Shown: one piece after another, positions 43,187 to 51,736 of the stretch | Layout: every line of letters starts with the position of its first letter | Numbering within the stretch: the stretch's first letter is position 1 | Assembly (NCBI GenBank): GCA_963790545.1 | Contig: CAWBPA010000019.1 | Span: 1 to 64,000, forward strand | Length of the DNA: 64,000 nucleotides | Direction of reading: 5' to 3' | From: DATBJG01 sp963790545 | Lineage (GTDB): Bacteria > Acidobacteriota > Vicinamibacteria > Vicinamibacterales > JAMQPK01 | Notes under the pieces: model-generated | Told to the model about the DNA's origin: nothing | What the model saw: only the letters and a program-made list of their open reading frames with translations | Database searches by the model: none | Translations under genes and position numbers: made by a program

Positions 43187-44107
43187 CTACAAGCCGATGG
43201 GACGCTTCGAACCCCACCAGATCAAATGTCTCGCTGCGACGTACATCGTGAAGCACTCAATGGCAAACGCAGCGAATCCCAGATAGCCAGGTACCGGCAT
43301 CTCGAAAATCTTCCACTCGGGCAGAATGGGCACGGTGTAGATCCACTTCGTCCGTGCCCAGTAGTTCCAGAACTCCCATAACACGCCGCAGATGAGCCCG
43401 GCGACGGAGAGATTGATGAGCCGGTCCCTGTCTCGAGACAGACCAACGCTTGCGTCGGGTCCCTTCCGCGAGCTTCGCGTGACCGAATACGTGCCAATGG
43501 CCTCGGCGTGGCGCCACGCGTTGAATGGGTCGAGCAGAAAGATAAACCCCAGCCAGACAGGGGCCGCCAGATAAGGCGATGGCCGCACGAGTGGCCAGGT
43601 CAACATGAGTGCGCCGGCACCAATCGACATCCACCCGAGTCGTGAGAGCGGGGGAGCCGAAGCAGACGGGACAGACTCGCGCTCGGGCTGACCGCCACGC
43701 CGAGAGGCGTGATCGGTGGCCGACGTTCGAAAAGTCGCGACCAACTCTGACGTTTCAAAAATGGCCGGCCAGATCGTGGCAAAGGACCAGGCGTACCCGA
43801 AGTTGCGCCAGAAGAAGCTTTCCGGGAGATTGATGTAGTACCAGTTGCGAATGAACAGGTTGTAGAACTCGAAGATGAGCCACAGAGGAATCGAAAGTAC
43901 AGCGAGAAAGATGAACTCGCGCCAGGCGCTCGTCAGCCAGGACGTTCCGCGCCGCATCAGCACGAGGCCATCGACGAACAAGATGTAGCCGGTCCATGCG
44001 ATCGGCGTGTGCCAGGACCAGAACGGTTCCACTCGGAGGAGCATCAGAGTCTCCGAGAGCACCATGATCGCGAGGCCAACACCCGAATACGCCGGGAGTG
44101 CGTTCAT
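43187..44107 (-). CDS. Polytopic membrane protein of unknown function
   Basis: 306 residues from ATG 44107 (MNALPAYSGVGLAIMVLSET); the frame is open to 44191. Hydrophobic segments lie at about 9-24, 37-53, 64-84, 105-125, 160-180 and 185-200 with two or three more near the C-terminus. Aromatic, Trp-rich loops (FYNLFIRNWYYINLPESFFW, WEFWNYWARTKWIYTVP) are striking and repeated in the two halves: EFYNLFIRNWYYINLP against EFWNYWARTKWIYTVP. This hints at an internal duplication. I do not recognise a family. It lies between the MidA-like and MurU-like genes in one - strand run. Confidence 0.65.
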   Translation of the reverse strand: MNALPAYSGVGLAIMVLSETLMLLRVEPFWSWHTPIAWTGYILFVDGLVLMRRGTSWLTSAWREFIFLAVLSIPLWLIFEFYNLFIRNWYYINLPESFFWRNFGYAWSFATIWPAIFETSELVATFRTSATDHASRRGGQPERESVPSASAPPLSRLGWMSIGAGALMLTWPLVRPSPYLAAPVWLGFIFLLDPFNAWRHAEAIGTYSVTRSSRKGPDASVGLSRDRDRLINLSVAGLICGVLWEFWNYWARTKWIYTVPILPEWKIFEMPVPGYLGFAAFAIECFTMYVAARHLIWWGSKRPIGL

Positions 44108-44138
44108 CCTGTCTTCTGTCTGTCTGTATTCTTCTCTT

Positions 44139-45290
44139 CTACGTGAGCCTGGCCCCGAACGAGAGACCTGCGAGCGCGGGCATCCCAACATCTTTACCGA
44201 ATATCAGGACCTTTAGCGTGCTGCCGAGGCCGCCCGGCAGTATCAGCGTCTTGAAGGCCAGTCGCTTCTTAATCGCCGCGGGTGCCGAAGCCTCGCTGGC
44301 GCCGACCATGTCGCCAAGGCCGAGCCCCAGGAGGAAGTACGTTTGGTCGAGCCGGCCAAGTGTCACCAGGCCTTCCTCTTCACAGGTACGCTTCACGGTC
44401 GACAAATCGACGTGGGCCGTGATGTCGTGCTCGCCTGGATCGTCGAGCAGCGTCCGCCAATCGCTGCTGACGTGACGACGAAACGTTGCCAGCGTGCCTG
44501 CAGCGTGTGTAGCGGAGTAGAGCTCTGTGGCTTCGTGACCGTAGTCAATCAGAACGAGGAAGCCCCTCCGTAGCGAGCGTGCCGCCCGACGAGTCCATTG
44601 CACAGCCTGCAGGTTGATCTCCGCTCGCCACCCTGGTTCGAGTTCCACGCCAGCCCGACTCAGGTACTTGTTCAGTTCCGGCGTCGAAGGGGGACCCTCG
44701 CACTGGACCAACGAGTCCCCGTTAAGGTCGACAAAGATCTCCCGGAGCCCGTCCTGCCGCATGATCACGGCGTGAGTGGGCAGGGCATCGAGCAGCTCGT
44801 TGGCAAAAATGGTTCCCTCAACCGACTCGGGCACGGCCGCTGACGAAGACGCCAATACGCGCGCATGCGGGCCAAGTGTCTCGAGTTGAGCGTCGCGGGC
44901 TGTTGGCGCCGTGTCGACCAGATGCAGTCGCGTGGACGCATACCAGTCCGCGTGATGGCGTGCAGCAGCGTCGAGAATATCGCGGGCCAGGCGTCCGTCG
45001 CCCGCCGCGGCTTCCACGAGGTCGAAGAACGGGGATTCGGGGTTTGGGATTCGGGATTCGGGACCCCGGAGGACGCGCCACATTTCGGCAAACTGCCGTG
45101 CCAGCAGTTCGCCAAAGACAGGGCCGATGTCGACGCTTGTGAGAAAATCGCCGGCCCGCCCCGTTCGTCGGGCTGCACGCGTGTAGTACCCGTGGACCGG
45201 GTGATAGAGGGCGAGGTCCATGTACTCCGCGACGCTGATAGGACCGTAACTGCGTATGCGATCGCTTATCAGCGTCCGGAGTGCGTTCAT
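44139..45290 (-). CDS. MidA/NDUFAF7-family SAM-dependent methyltransferase
   Basis: 383 residues from ATG 45290. ISVAEYMDLALYHPVHGYYT and GDFLTSVDIGPVFGELLARQ are the hallmark N-terminal motifs. FFDLVEAAAGDGRLARDILD is the SAM-binding Gly motif region, FANELLDALPTHAV follows, and FLVLIDYGHEATELYS is downstream. In mitochondria NDUFAF7 methylates a complex I subunit; the bacterial role is not established. Between LRG and FFDLV sits PESRIPNPESP, encoded by a heptamer repeat array, an insertion in a surface loop before the SAM motif. Confidence 0.9.
   Translation of the reverse strand: MNALRTLISDRIRSYGPISVAEYMDLALYHPVHGYYTRAARRTGRAGDFLTSVDIGPVFGELLARQFAEMWRVLRGPESRIPNPESPFFDLVEAAAGDGRLARDILDAAARHHADWYASTRLHLVDTAPTARDAQLETLGPHARVLASSSAAVPESVEGTIFANELLDALPTHAVIMRQDGLREIFVDLNGDSLVQCEGPPSTPELNKYLSRAGVELEPGWRAEINLQAVQWTRRAARSLRRGFLVLIDYGHEATELYSATHAAGTLATFRRHVSSDWRTLLDDPGEHDITAHVDLSTVKRTCEEEGLVTLGRLDQTYFLLGLGLGDMVGASEASAPAAIKKRLAFKTLILPGGLGSTLKVLIFGKDVGMPALAGLSFGARLT
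45033..45063. repeat. Heptamer array inside the MidA-like coding sequence
   Basis: GGATTCG, GGGTTTG, GGATTCG, GGATTCG in perfect 7-bp register. On the coding strand it encodes PESRIPNPES, and the reading frame is kept on both sides. Confidence 0.88.
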
Positions 45291-45330
45291 CGGGAGCGCC
45301 GGCGGGTCGATGTTCGAACCCGCCCCCGGC

Positions 45331-46881
45331 CTACTCCTTGCGAATCGTCAGGAAGATGCGCTGACCACCACCCGGTGACTGCCGCCAGATGAGGACCATA
45401 GCCGAGCGGCCACGCTCCACGGCGTCCAGAGCTTTCTTGGCTTCTGCCGCGCCCCGAACCGGCTGACGGTTCACCTCCAGGATGATGTCGCCGACCTCGA
45501 GCGGCTGACGTGCCTGCGCAGCCGGCCCATCCGGGTCGATGTCGATCACGATCGCGCCGTCCACATCGCGTGGTACGCCAAGTCGGCGCGAGACTTCGGG
45601 CGTGAGATTGTCGAGCGCGATGCCGAAGCCGGCGGTCTCGTTCGGATCGCTGTCGCGCGAAGTCCGACTGGCTTCCGCTTCAGCGTTCACCTCATCGACC
45701 GTGATGGGGAGCGTCCGCTCCTTGCGATCGCGAAGAATCTTGATCGGCACCGTCGAACCGGGTTTGGTCGCCACCACCATCTGGACGAGTTCATCGCGAT
45801 TCTTCACCGGCTTGCCATTGAATTCCAGCACGACGTCGCCAGGCTCCAGGCCCGCTTTTGCGGCAGGCCCGTTTTCCGAGACGGTCGTGACGAGGGCACC
45901 CTGCCTCGATTTCAAGCCGAATTCTTCGACCTCGTCGGCTGAGACGTTCTGGATGTAGACGCCAATCAGGCCGCGCGTCACTTTGCCGGTGCGCAGTTGG
46001 GGAAGCAGTTCGCGGACGGTGTTGATCGGGACGGCAAAGCCGATGCCTAAATTCCCCTGCATCTGATTCGCGATAATGGCCGTGTTCATGCCGACCACTT
46101 CGCCGCGCACGTTCAGCAGTGGCCCGCCGGAGTTACCAGGATTGATCGCGGCATCGGTCTGCAGCATGTTCTGCGACCGAGCCTCGGCCACGGTAAACGG
46201 ACGCCCCACCGCGCTGATGACGCCGACGCTCACGGTGTGAGAGAGGCCGAACGGATTCCCGATGGCCATGACCCAATCGCCGGGGGCCATCAAACTCGAG
46301 TCACCAAACTTCGCGGGCTGCAGCGGCTCCTTCGGCTTCTCGACGAGCTCGATCAACGCGCTATCGGTCAGTGGATCACGTCCGATCAGCTTCGCTTCGT
46401 AGCCACGATCGTCGTCTGCCGCGCCGAACAACTTCACTTCGATCTTGGTCGCCCCTTCGACGACATGGTTGTTGGTCAGGATGAACCCGTCGTTGCTGAT
46501 GATGAAGCCGGTTCCGGCCGCCTGAACCGTTTCGGGTCGGCGCTGTCGCTGTCCCTGGTCGGGCTGCCCGAAGAACCGCCGGAACAGGTCGCTGTCCGGT
46601 CCGCCGCCGCCACCGCCAAAGAACTCCGTCAGGTCGCGCGTCCGAGCCCGAGATTCGGTTCGGATATTGACGACCATCGGGCTTTGGTCTTTGGCAATGT
46701 TGCGGAACGTCGCCATGTCGACCGGCCCGTTGAGCGGTGCGCTGTTCATCGGGGGCATCGCGAGCGTCTGCGCGACCGAGGATGGCGCGAGATCCAGTCG
46801 CGAGGCGATGACCATCCCGACGGCTGCCGAGGCAACGGCAAGCAGAACGGCGTAGAAGAGTGTGGTCTTGCGCGTAGACAT
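45331..46881 (-). CDS. DegQ/HtrA-type (Do family) periplasmic serine protease
   Basis: 516 residues from ATG 46881, behind GGAGG; the frame is open to 46938. The N-terminus has a signal or TM segment (TLFYAVLLAVASAAVGMVIA). The trypsin-like domain has the His in ILTNNHVVEGAT, Asp in GRDPLTDSALIEL and Ser in INPGNSGGPLLN. Two PDZ domains follow (about 275-370 and 400-510) with VTTVSENGPAAKAGLEPGDVV and LEVGDIILEVNRQPVRGAAE. It handles unfolded envelope proteins. It opens the - strand envelope gene run. Confidence 0.95.
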   Translation of the reverse strand: MSTRKTTLFYAVLLAVASAAVGMVIASRLDLAPSSVAQTLAMPPMNSAPLNGPVDMATFRNIAKDQSPMVVNIRTESRARTRDLTEFFGGGGGGPDSDLFRRFFGQPDQGQRQRRPETVQAAGTGFIISNDGFILTNNHVVEGATKIEVKLFGAADDDRGYEAKLIGRDPLTDSALIELVEKPKEPLQPAKFGDSSLMAPGDWVMAIGNPFGLSHTVSVGVISAVGRPFTVAEARSQNMLQTDAAINPGNSGGPLLNVRGEVVGMNTAIIANQMQGNLGIGFAVPINTVRELLPQLRTGKVTRGLIGVYIQNVSADEVEEFGLKSRQGALVTTVSENGPAAKAGLEPGDVVLEFNGKPVKNRDELVQMVVATKPGSTVPIKILRDRKERTLPITVDEVNAEAEASRTSRDSDPNETAGFGIALDNLTPEVSRRLGVPRDVDGAIVIDIDPDGPAAQARQPLEVGDIILEVNRQPVRGAAEAKKALDAVERGRSAMVLIWRQSPGGGQRIFLTIRKE

Positions 46882-46921
46882 GAATTCCTCCGCAGTCTCT
46901 ATTATTGGACTGGCCGCAGCC

Positions 46922-48102
46922 TCAGGCCAAGGTGGCAATTCCGGTTTGGGCTGGCCCCGTCAGCTCTGCCGCCCGATCGGCAACAAACACGTTAACCTCT
47001 GTTCGAACGCCGAATGTGTCGAAATACAGCCCAGGTTCGACCGTAAAACCGGTTCCTGCCAGCAGGCGTCTTTCATCATGACTCTCGAAATCGTCCATGT
47101 GCACGCCGTTCCCGTGGACCTCGGTGCCGAGACTATGCCCCGTGCGGTGCAGGATATGCGGCGCATACCCCCGGTCTTGAAGCACTTCGCGTGCCGCCCG
47201 GTCGACCTGCCAGCCGCGCAGCTCCTGACCGGCCGCCGTGGCGTCGCGGACCAGTGCAACCGCCTGATCGCGCGCCGCGCAAATGGCTGAAAAGGCACGG
47301 GCCATATCGTCCGGCACCCGCGACCCCGTAAACCCTACCCACGTAATATCGGCATACACGGCCCCCGGCGTCGCCAACTTGCCCCATAAATCCAGCAGCA
47401 CCAGCTCGTCCCGGCCGATGCGCCGGCTTCGTTCAGCGGTGGGCAGGTAATGGGGATTGCCGGCATTTTCTTGCGCGGCGACAACCGGCGGGTCGCTGCT
47501 GACGAGTCCTTCCTCGCGGAACCAGTCCAGCATGAGTTGTTGAATCTCGTATCCTTCGTACCGGCTTCGCTCCGCGACCGCTCGGCAATGGCCTCGAACG
47601 CCCGGTCCTTGATTCGATATAACGCTTCTGCGGCTCGTCGATGCGTCGCAAGCGCGGCTTCGTCCCAACGTGCCTCGAACCGTTGTACGAGATCGCCCGA
47701 GGATCGTAATTCGATGCCATGCTGGCGAACCAGCTCTACAGTACCGGCATCTACTCGCGAGATGTACGGAATCGCGCATTTTGGCGAGTATTCCATCGCC
47801 ACACGCCGCAAGCCGCTGAGGAGCGTGGCCAGGCCCGCTTCCAGTTGTTCCCGACCTGCATAAACGGTCTTCGGTCCCGGCAGATCGTCGAGGTTATGAC
47901 GTTCAATCGCGTGGACCAGGGCCCGCGGCTCTCCCGAGGCGGGAATCAGATAGAACCACCTGCGTGTGGTCATCCTTCCCTCGCCGAGCGTGTTGGCGAC
48001 ACGCGCTGCGATGGGGTTCGATCCATGAAAATCGTAAAGCAGCCAGCCGTCAAGGCCTTCCGCTCGCAATGCTTCCTGAACTGCCGGCACGTTCAACGAC
48101 AC
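46922..48102 (-). CDS. M24-family Xaa-Pro aminopeptidase-like protein, reading frame broken once
   Basis: GTG 48102 starts VSLNVPAVQEALRAEGLDGW; the frame is open to 48165. The creatinase-like N-terminal domain is in one frame and ends near DRAFEAIAERSR. The C-terminal metallo-domain (EIQQLMLDWFREEGLV, LVLLDLWGKLATPGAVYADI, HILHRTGHSLGTEVHGNG, GTGFTVEPGLYF) is in another. The break is at about 47551-47560 and fits one missing base, unlike the other breaks in the window. The metal-binding Asp, His and Glu are present. It removes N-terminal residues before Pro or acts on Xaa-Pro dipeptides. It diverges from the VWA gene. Confidence 0.88.
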
Positions 48103-48197
48103 CCCGTCAGTATAGCGAATGCCTGACGCGGAATCGCCATGCCCGGTGAGAAACGCGAAAATCAAGATCTGACCTCAGGGCCGCAGAACGGGGTAAG

Positions 48198-50319
48198 ATG
48201 ACCCAGGCGCCTAAACCGAGCACGAACATCATGAAAGATCTGTTCCGATGGGCGACACCCGCTGTCCTGATGCTGACAGCGGTGGCAGTTGCCGCGCAGG
48301 CTCCAACGCAGCCTTCGACACCACCTCCCGCGACGCCGCAGGAAGGTCCGAACGTCACTTTCAAGGTCGAGATCAACTACGTAGAAGTGAATGCGCGTGT
48401 TCTGGATGGGCAGGGCAACTTCATCCGCGATCTCACCAAAGAGGATTTCCAGCTCTTCGAAGATGGCAAGCCGCAGACGATCGACCAGTTTGCGCTCGTG
48501 AACATTCCCGTCGAGCGCCCGGAAGTTCCGTTGTTTGCCAGCTCTCCAATCGAGCCGGATGTCAGCTCGAACGCCCGCGACTTCAACGGCCGTCTCTACC
48601 TGTTCGTCCTCGATGACTTGCACACGGCCGCGCTCCGCACGCAGCTCGTCAGGAACGCGGCCCGGCGCTTTATCGAAACGAAGCTGGGCGCCAACGACAT
48701 GGCAGCGGTGATCTCCGTGCGAGGCACTTCGGAGGGCATGCAGGGATTTACCGACAATCGTCGGCTCCTGGTTCGAGCCGTGGATCGGTTCATGGGCCAG
48801 CGGTTGGATTCGGAGACGGTGTTGAGGCTCAACACCCCGCAGCCCAACGAGAGTGGAGCGCTCGGACCGGCCAGCTCGGATCCCGCAGACATGGAGCGTG
48901 GGATGAATGCTGACGCCTCGCTCCGAACGCTCAGAAACGCGGCGGAATTCATGGCTGGCGTACGTGGGCGGCGCAAGACCCTCATCTATATCAGCGAAGG
49001 CATCGACTACAACTATGTCGACTTCACCCGCGCTGCATCGTCGCGTGTGGCGGCGGCTGGTCAGGAGGCCATTGCGGCAGCGACTCGGAGCAACGTCACC
49101 ATTTATACGATCGATCCCCGCGGGTTGACGACGTTGGGCGATGACGACATCGCGCTGCCCAGCATTACTCCCGAACTGAATTTGCGGTCGATGCAGCGCG
49201 AGCTGCAGCTGGCGCACGACAGTTTGCGGTTGATTGCGGACAGCACCGGTGGGTTTGCCGTCGTCAACACGAACGATTTCGTGACAGCGTTCGATCGGAT
49301 TGTCAGTGAAAACAGTTCGTACTACATGCTGGGCTATTACCCCACCAACGACCGTCGCGACGGCAGGACCCGCAAAATCGATGTGAGGGTGCGGCGCTCG
49401 GGCGCTCAGGTCTTCGCTCGCAAGGACTACGTCGAGCCGCGTGGTCGCCCACCCGCGGCGGCGCCGCCGGCCGTGGCGGCCGGGACGTCGGTTGCGCTGA
49501 GGGATGTGGTCAACAGTCCGCTCCCATTGAGCGGTCTGACGATGTCCACGACCGCGGCCGCCTTCAAGGGCACGGCTCCGAATGCGTCGGTGTCGGTCGT
49601 CATCGAGGCTCGTGGACGCGACTTGAATCTGCGGAACGAAAACGGCAAGTACATCGGCAACCTCGAGCTGTCGGTTTCGGCATTCGATCGGGACGGCAAA
49701 TTCAAGGTTGGTGAGCGGCCGACCGTGACGTTCGGTCTTCGTCCCGAGACCTATGAACGAGTCAGCGAACTCGGGGTTCGCGTCTTGACGCGGCTCCAAC
49801 TGCCGCCAGGACGCTACCAGCTTCGAGTCGGTGGACTGTCGGGCGAGACCGGTCTGCGGGGCAGCGTGTTCTACGAGCTCGAGATTCCGGATTTCTCGAA
49901 AGAACCCCTGACGATGAGCGGGTTACTGCTGACGAGTCCGTCCTCGGGCCGGGTTGTGACGGCGCGCCCCGATCCATTGTTGGAAGGACTCCTTCCGGGG
50001 CCACCGACGACGATGCGCGAGTTTCCTGTGGGCGATGAGATCGCATTGTTCACCGAGGTGTACGACAATCAACTCACGCCTCGCCACATGGTCGATATCA
50101 GCACGAGCGTGCTCACCGATGAAGGTCGCGTCGTCTTCACGATGAGCGACACCCGATCGAGTGAGGAACTGGAAGGGAAGCCGGGCGGGTACGGCTACAG
50201 CGCCCGAGTTCCGCTGAAGGATCTCACGCCTGGGCTGTACGTCTTGAAGGTCGAAGCCCGAACTCGCCTCGGCAACGCTAGAGCCGATCGCGCGTCAGGT
50301 TCAATTTCGCATTCGTTGA
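48198..50319 (+). CDS. Secreted VWA-domain protein (acidobacterial VWFA-related type), frame broken near its end
   Basis: ATG 48198 (GGGG upstream) or ATG 48231 (MKDLFRWATPAV, a cleaner signal peptide). The N-terminal FKVEINYVEVNARVLDGQGN and FIRDLTKEDFQLFEDGKPQ form the small beta domain typical of VWFA-related proteins. The VWA-like core follows (LYLFVLDDLHTAALRT, GRRKTLIYISEGIDY), then SYYMLGYYPTNDRRDGRTRK and a 300-residue beta-rich C-terminal part. As assembled the frame runs on to 50720. The family-like ending RQVQFRIR and its stop (50317-50319) lie one frame over, so one extra base near 50289-50295 joins two genes. The stop overlaps the next ATG. Confidence 0.85.
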
Positions 50320-50720
50320 TGCTGCACTTCCTTGCTTTGCTGGCGCTGGCGGCGGGACCGGCGGTCACGACCGTTGCCAGGGGGTCGATGAGCGCGATCA
50401 CCGAACCCAGAGAAGTGGTGGTCCGATCGAGTGCTGAGTGGAATGACTTCTGGAAGGAACTCGGCTCGACGCAGCCCGTTCCGGCTGTGGACTTCTCGAA
50501 AGAGCTGGTTGCCGCTGTTTTCCTGGGAAGCCGCCCGACGGGCGGCTTCGGCGTGGAAGTCGTTGGTGCGCGTGTCGAAGGTGACGCCCTGATCGTCGAA
50601 TACGTCGAACAGCGACCCGGCCGCGACAGCATCGTGAGCCAGGTGCTGACGTCACCGTTTCATATCGTAAAATTGCCCGCCCACAAAGGGTCAGTGCGGT
50701 TTCAAGCGGTCAGACCCTGA
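50319..50720 (+). CDS. PrcB-like secreted protein
   Basis: ATG 50319 overlaps the proposed stop of the VWA gene (TGATG). 133 residues: signal peptide MLHFLALLALAAGPAV, then VVVRSSAEWNDFWKELGS, VDFSKELVAAVFLGSRPTGG, VLTSPFHIVKLP and a final SVRFQAVRP. The pattern W..FW, VDF.KE.V.AVFLG..PTGG and TSP.H.VK.P matches the PrcB C-terminal domain family, named after a treponemal protease-complex subunit. The function here is unknown. As assembled it is fused to the VWA protein. Confidence 0.8.
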   Translation: MLHFLALLALAAGPAVTTVARGSMSAITEPREVVVRSSAEWNDFWKELGSTQPVPAVDFSKELVAAVFLGSRPTGGFGVEVVGARVEGDALIVEYVEQRPGRDSIVSQVLTSPFHIVKLPAHKGSVRFQAVRP

Positions 50721-50722
50721 CC
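50708..50722. terminator. Short hairpin at the end of the PrcB-like gene
   Basis: GGTCAG, ACC, CTGACC is a perfect 6-bp stem covering the stop codon; it is followed by CCCAA and no T-tract. It lies between convergent genes and resembles the GGGGTCAGACCCC palindrome at 59748-59766. Confidence 0.4.
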
Positions 50723-50727
50723 CCAAC

Positions 50728-51156
50728 TCACTTCAACGTTTTCATCAGTTCGGGCTTGATCGCTCCGTTGGCGTGCGAGAAGCGGTACCTGTTCTGAGAC
50801 ATCCGCGAATCCTTCGGCGTCTTCAGCGTCACGGTCACGACTTCGTTGGGCTGAATCGGCTTCCGAACGGTCTCGCTCGCCCCTGGCACCAGATTGTTGG
50901 CCTTGTCGTACCAGAACTCCTCGATTTTCAGGCCCGCGATGGGCTGGGGCATGAGATTTTTCACCTGAATCACCGTCACCACATCGTTCCCCACGACCTT
51001 GGTATCGGGGCGCAGATGTCCGATCCGGGCTTCGCCGCGCACGGGCGCGACGAGCTTCGGGCGTTCGGCCGGTTGCGTTGGCGTTTGCGCGTGCAGCGTG
51101 GCGGCGCCGAGGCCGGCCATCGCAAGGATCGCCACACGGGCGAGTCTCCGTCTCAT
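50728..51156 (-). CDS. Small secreted protein, FxLYD-like
   Basis: 142 residues from ATG 51156 behind a GGAG. A signal peptide ends near TLHAQ. The mature part is one beta domain: TVIQVKNLMPQPIAGLKIEE, VPGASETVRKPIQPNEVVTV and KTPKDSRMSQNRYRFSHANG. The pattern of a conserved N.....I.G....FYD-like strand with a charged C-terminal pair resembles FxLYD domains. No named function. It is convergent with the PrcB-like gene. Confidence 0.65.
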   Translation of the reverse strand: MRRRLARVAILAMAGLGAATLHAQTPTQPAERPKLVAPVRGEARIGHLRPDTKVVGNDVVTVIQVKNLMPQPIAGLKIEEFWYDKANNLVPGASETVRKPIQPNEVVTVTLKTPKDSRMSQNRYRFSHANGAIKPELMKTLK

Positions 51157-51259
51157 ATTCTCCTCCGGTCGTCAGGGTAGGGGTGGGTTTTGGAAAACCC
51201 GCCGTCAGAGGCGCGGACGGGCCACATTATAGAAGGGACGCAACCGCAAGCTCAACCGA

Positions 51260-51718
51260 CTACATTTCGCCGTTCCAGTTTTCGGGCTCGAGCGCGACGG
51301 ATCGAAAAATTTCGAGATGCCACTTCCCGCCGCCCCAGGGTTCGATGACCTCCGTTGCGACGACGTCCACGAGGATTTCGGCGAACGTCCGTCCTTCCGG
51401 ATCCCCTTCGAGGTGGTACGCCGGGTCATCCCATCCAAAATTGGGGTATAGCATCATGGTGAGGAACAAGTCGTACCCGTCGTCGACGACGACGAGTTGA
51501 CCGCACGGGCGCTTCATCGTGGAGTGATAGAGGAGGTATTTCTCGGCACTGTGGGCTCGGATATAGCGCTTGAGTGTAAACTCGCGCGCGACGATTTCCT
51601 CGACCGCGATCTTCTTGTCCCAGCAGTCGCGGCAGTACCGTTCTTCGCCCCGCGGTTCGGCCACTTCCTTCGCGCCGCACAGAGCACACCGCGCCTTTTC
51701 AACGACTTTGCGAGGCAT
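51260..51718 (-). CDS. Zinc-ribbon protein of unknown function
   Basis: 152 residues from ATG 51718. An N-terminal four-cysteine motif (CALC at 11-14 and CRDC at 29-32) looks like a treble-clef or zinc-ribbon site. The following VAREFTLKRYIRAHSAEKYL and GQLVVVDDGYDLFLTMMLYP have no family I recognise. It lies downstream of the phosphorylase on the same strand, 18 bases apart, so co-transcription is likely. Confidence 0.65.
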   Translation of the reverse strand: MPRKVVEKARCALCGAKEVAEPRGEERYCRDCWDKKIAVEEIVAREFTLKRYIRAHSAEKYLLYHSTMKRPCGQLVVVDDGYDLFLTMMLYPNFGWDDPAYHLEGDPEGRTFAEILVDVVATEVIEPWGGGKWHLEIFRSVALEPENWNGEM

Positions 51719-51736
51719 CTGCCGAAATTCTAGTCC

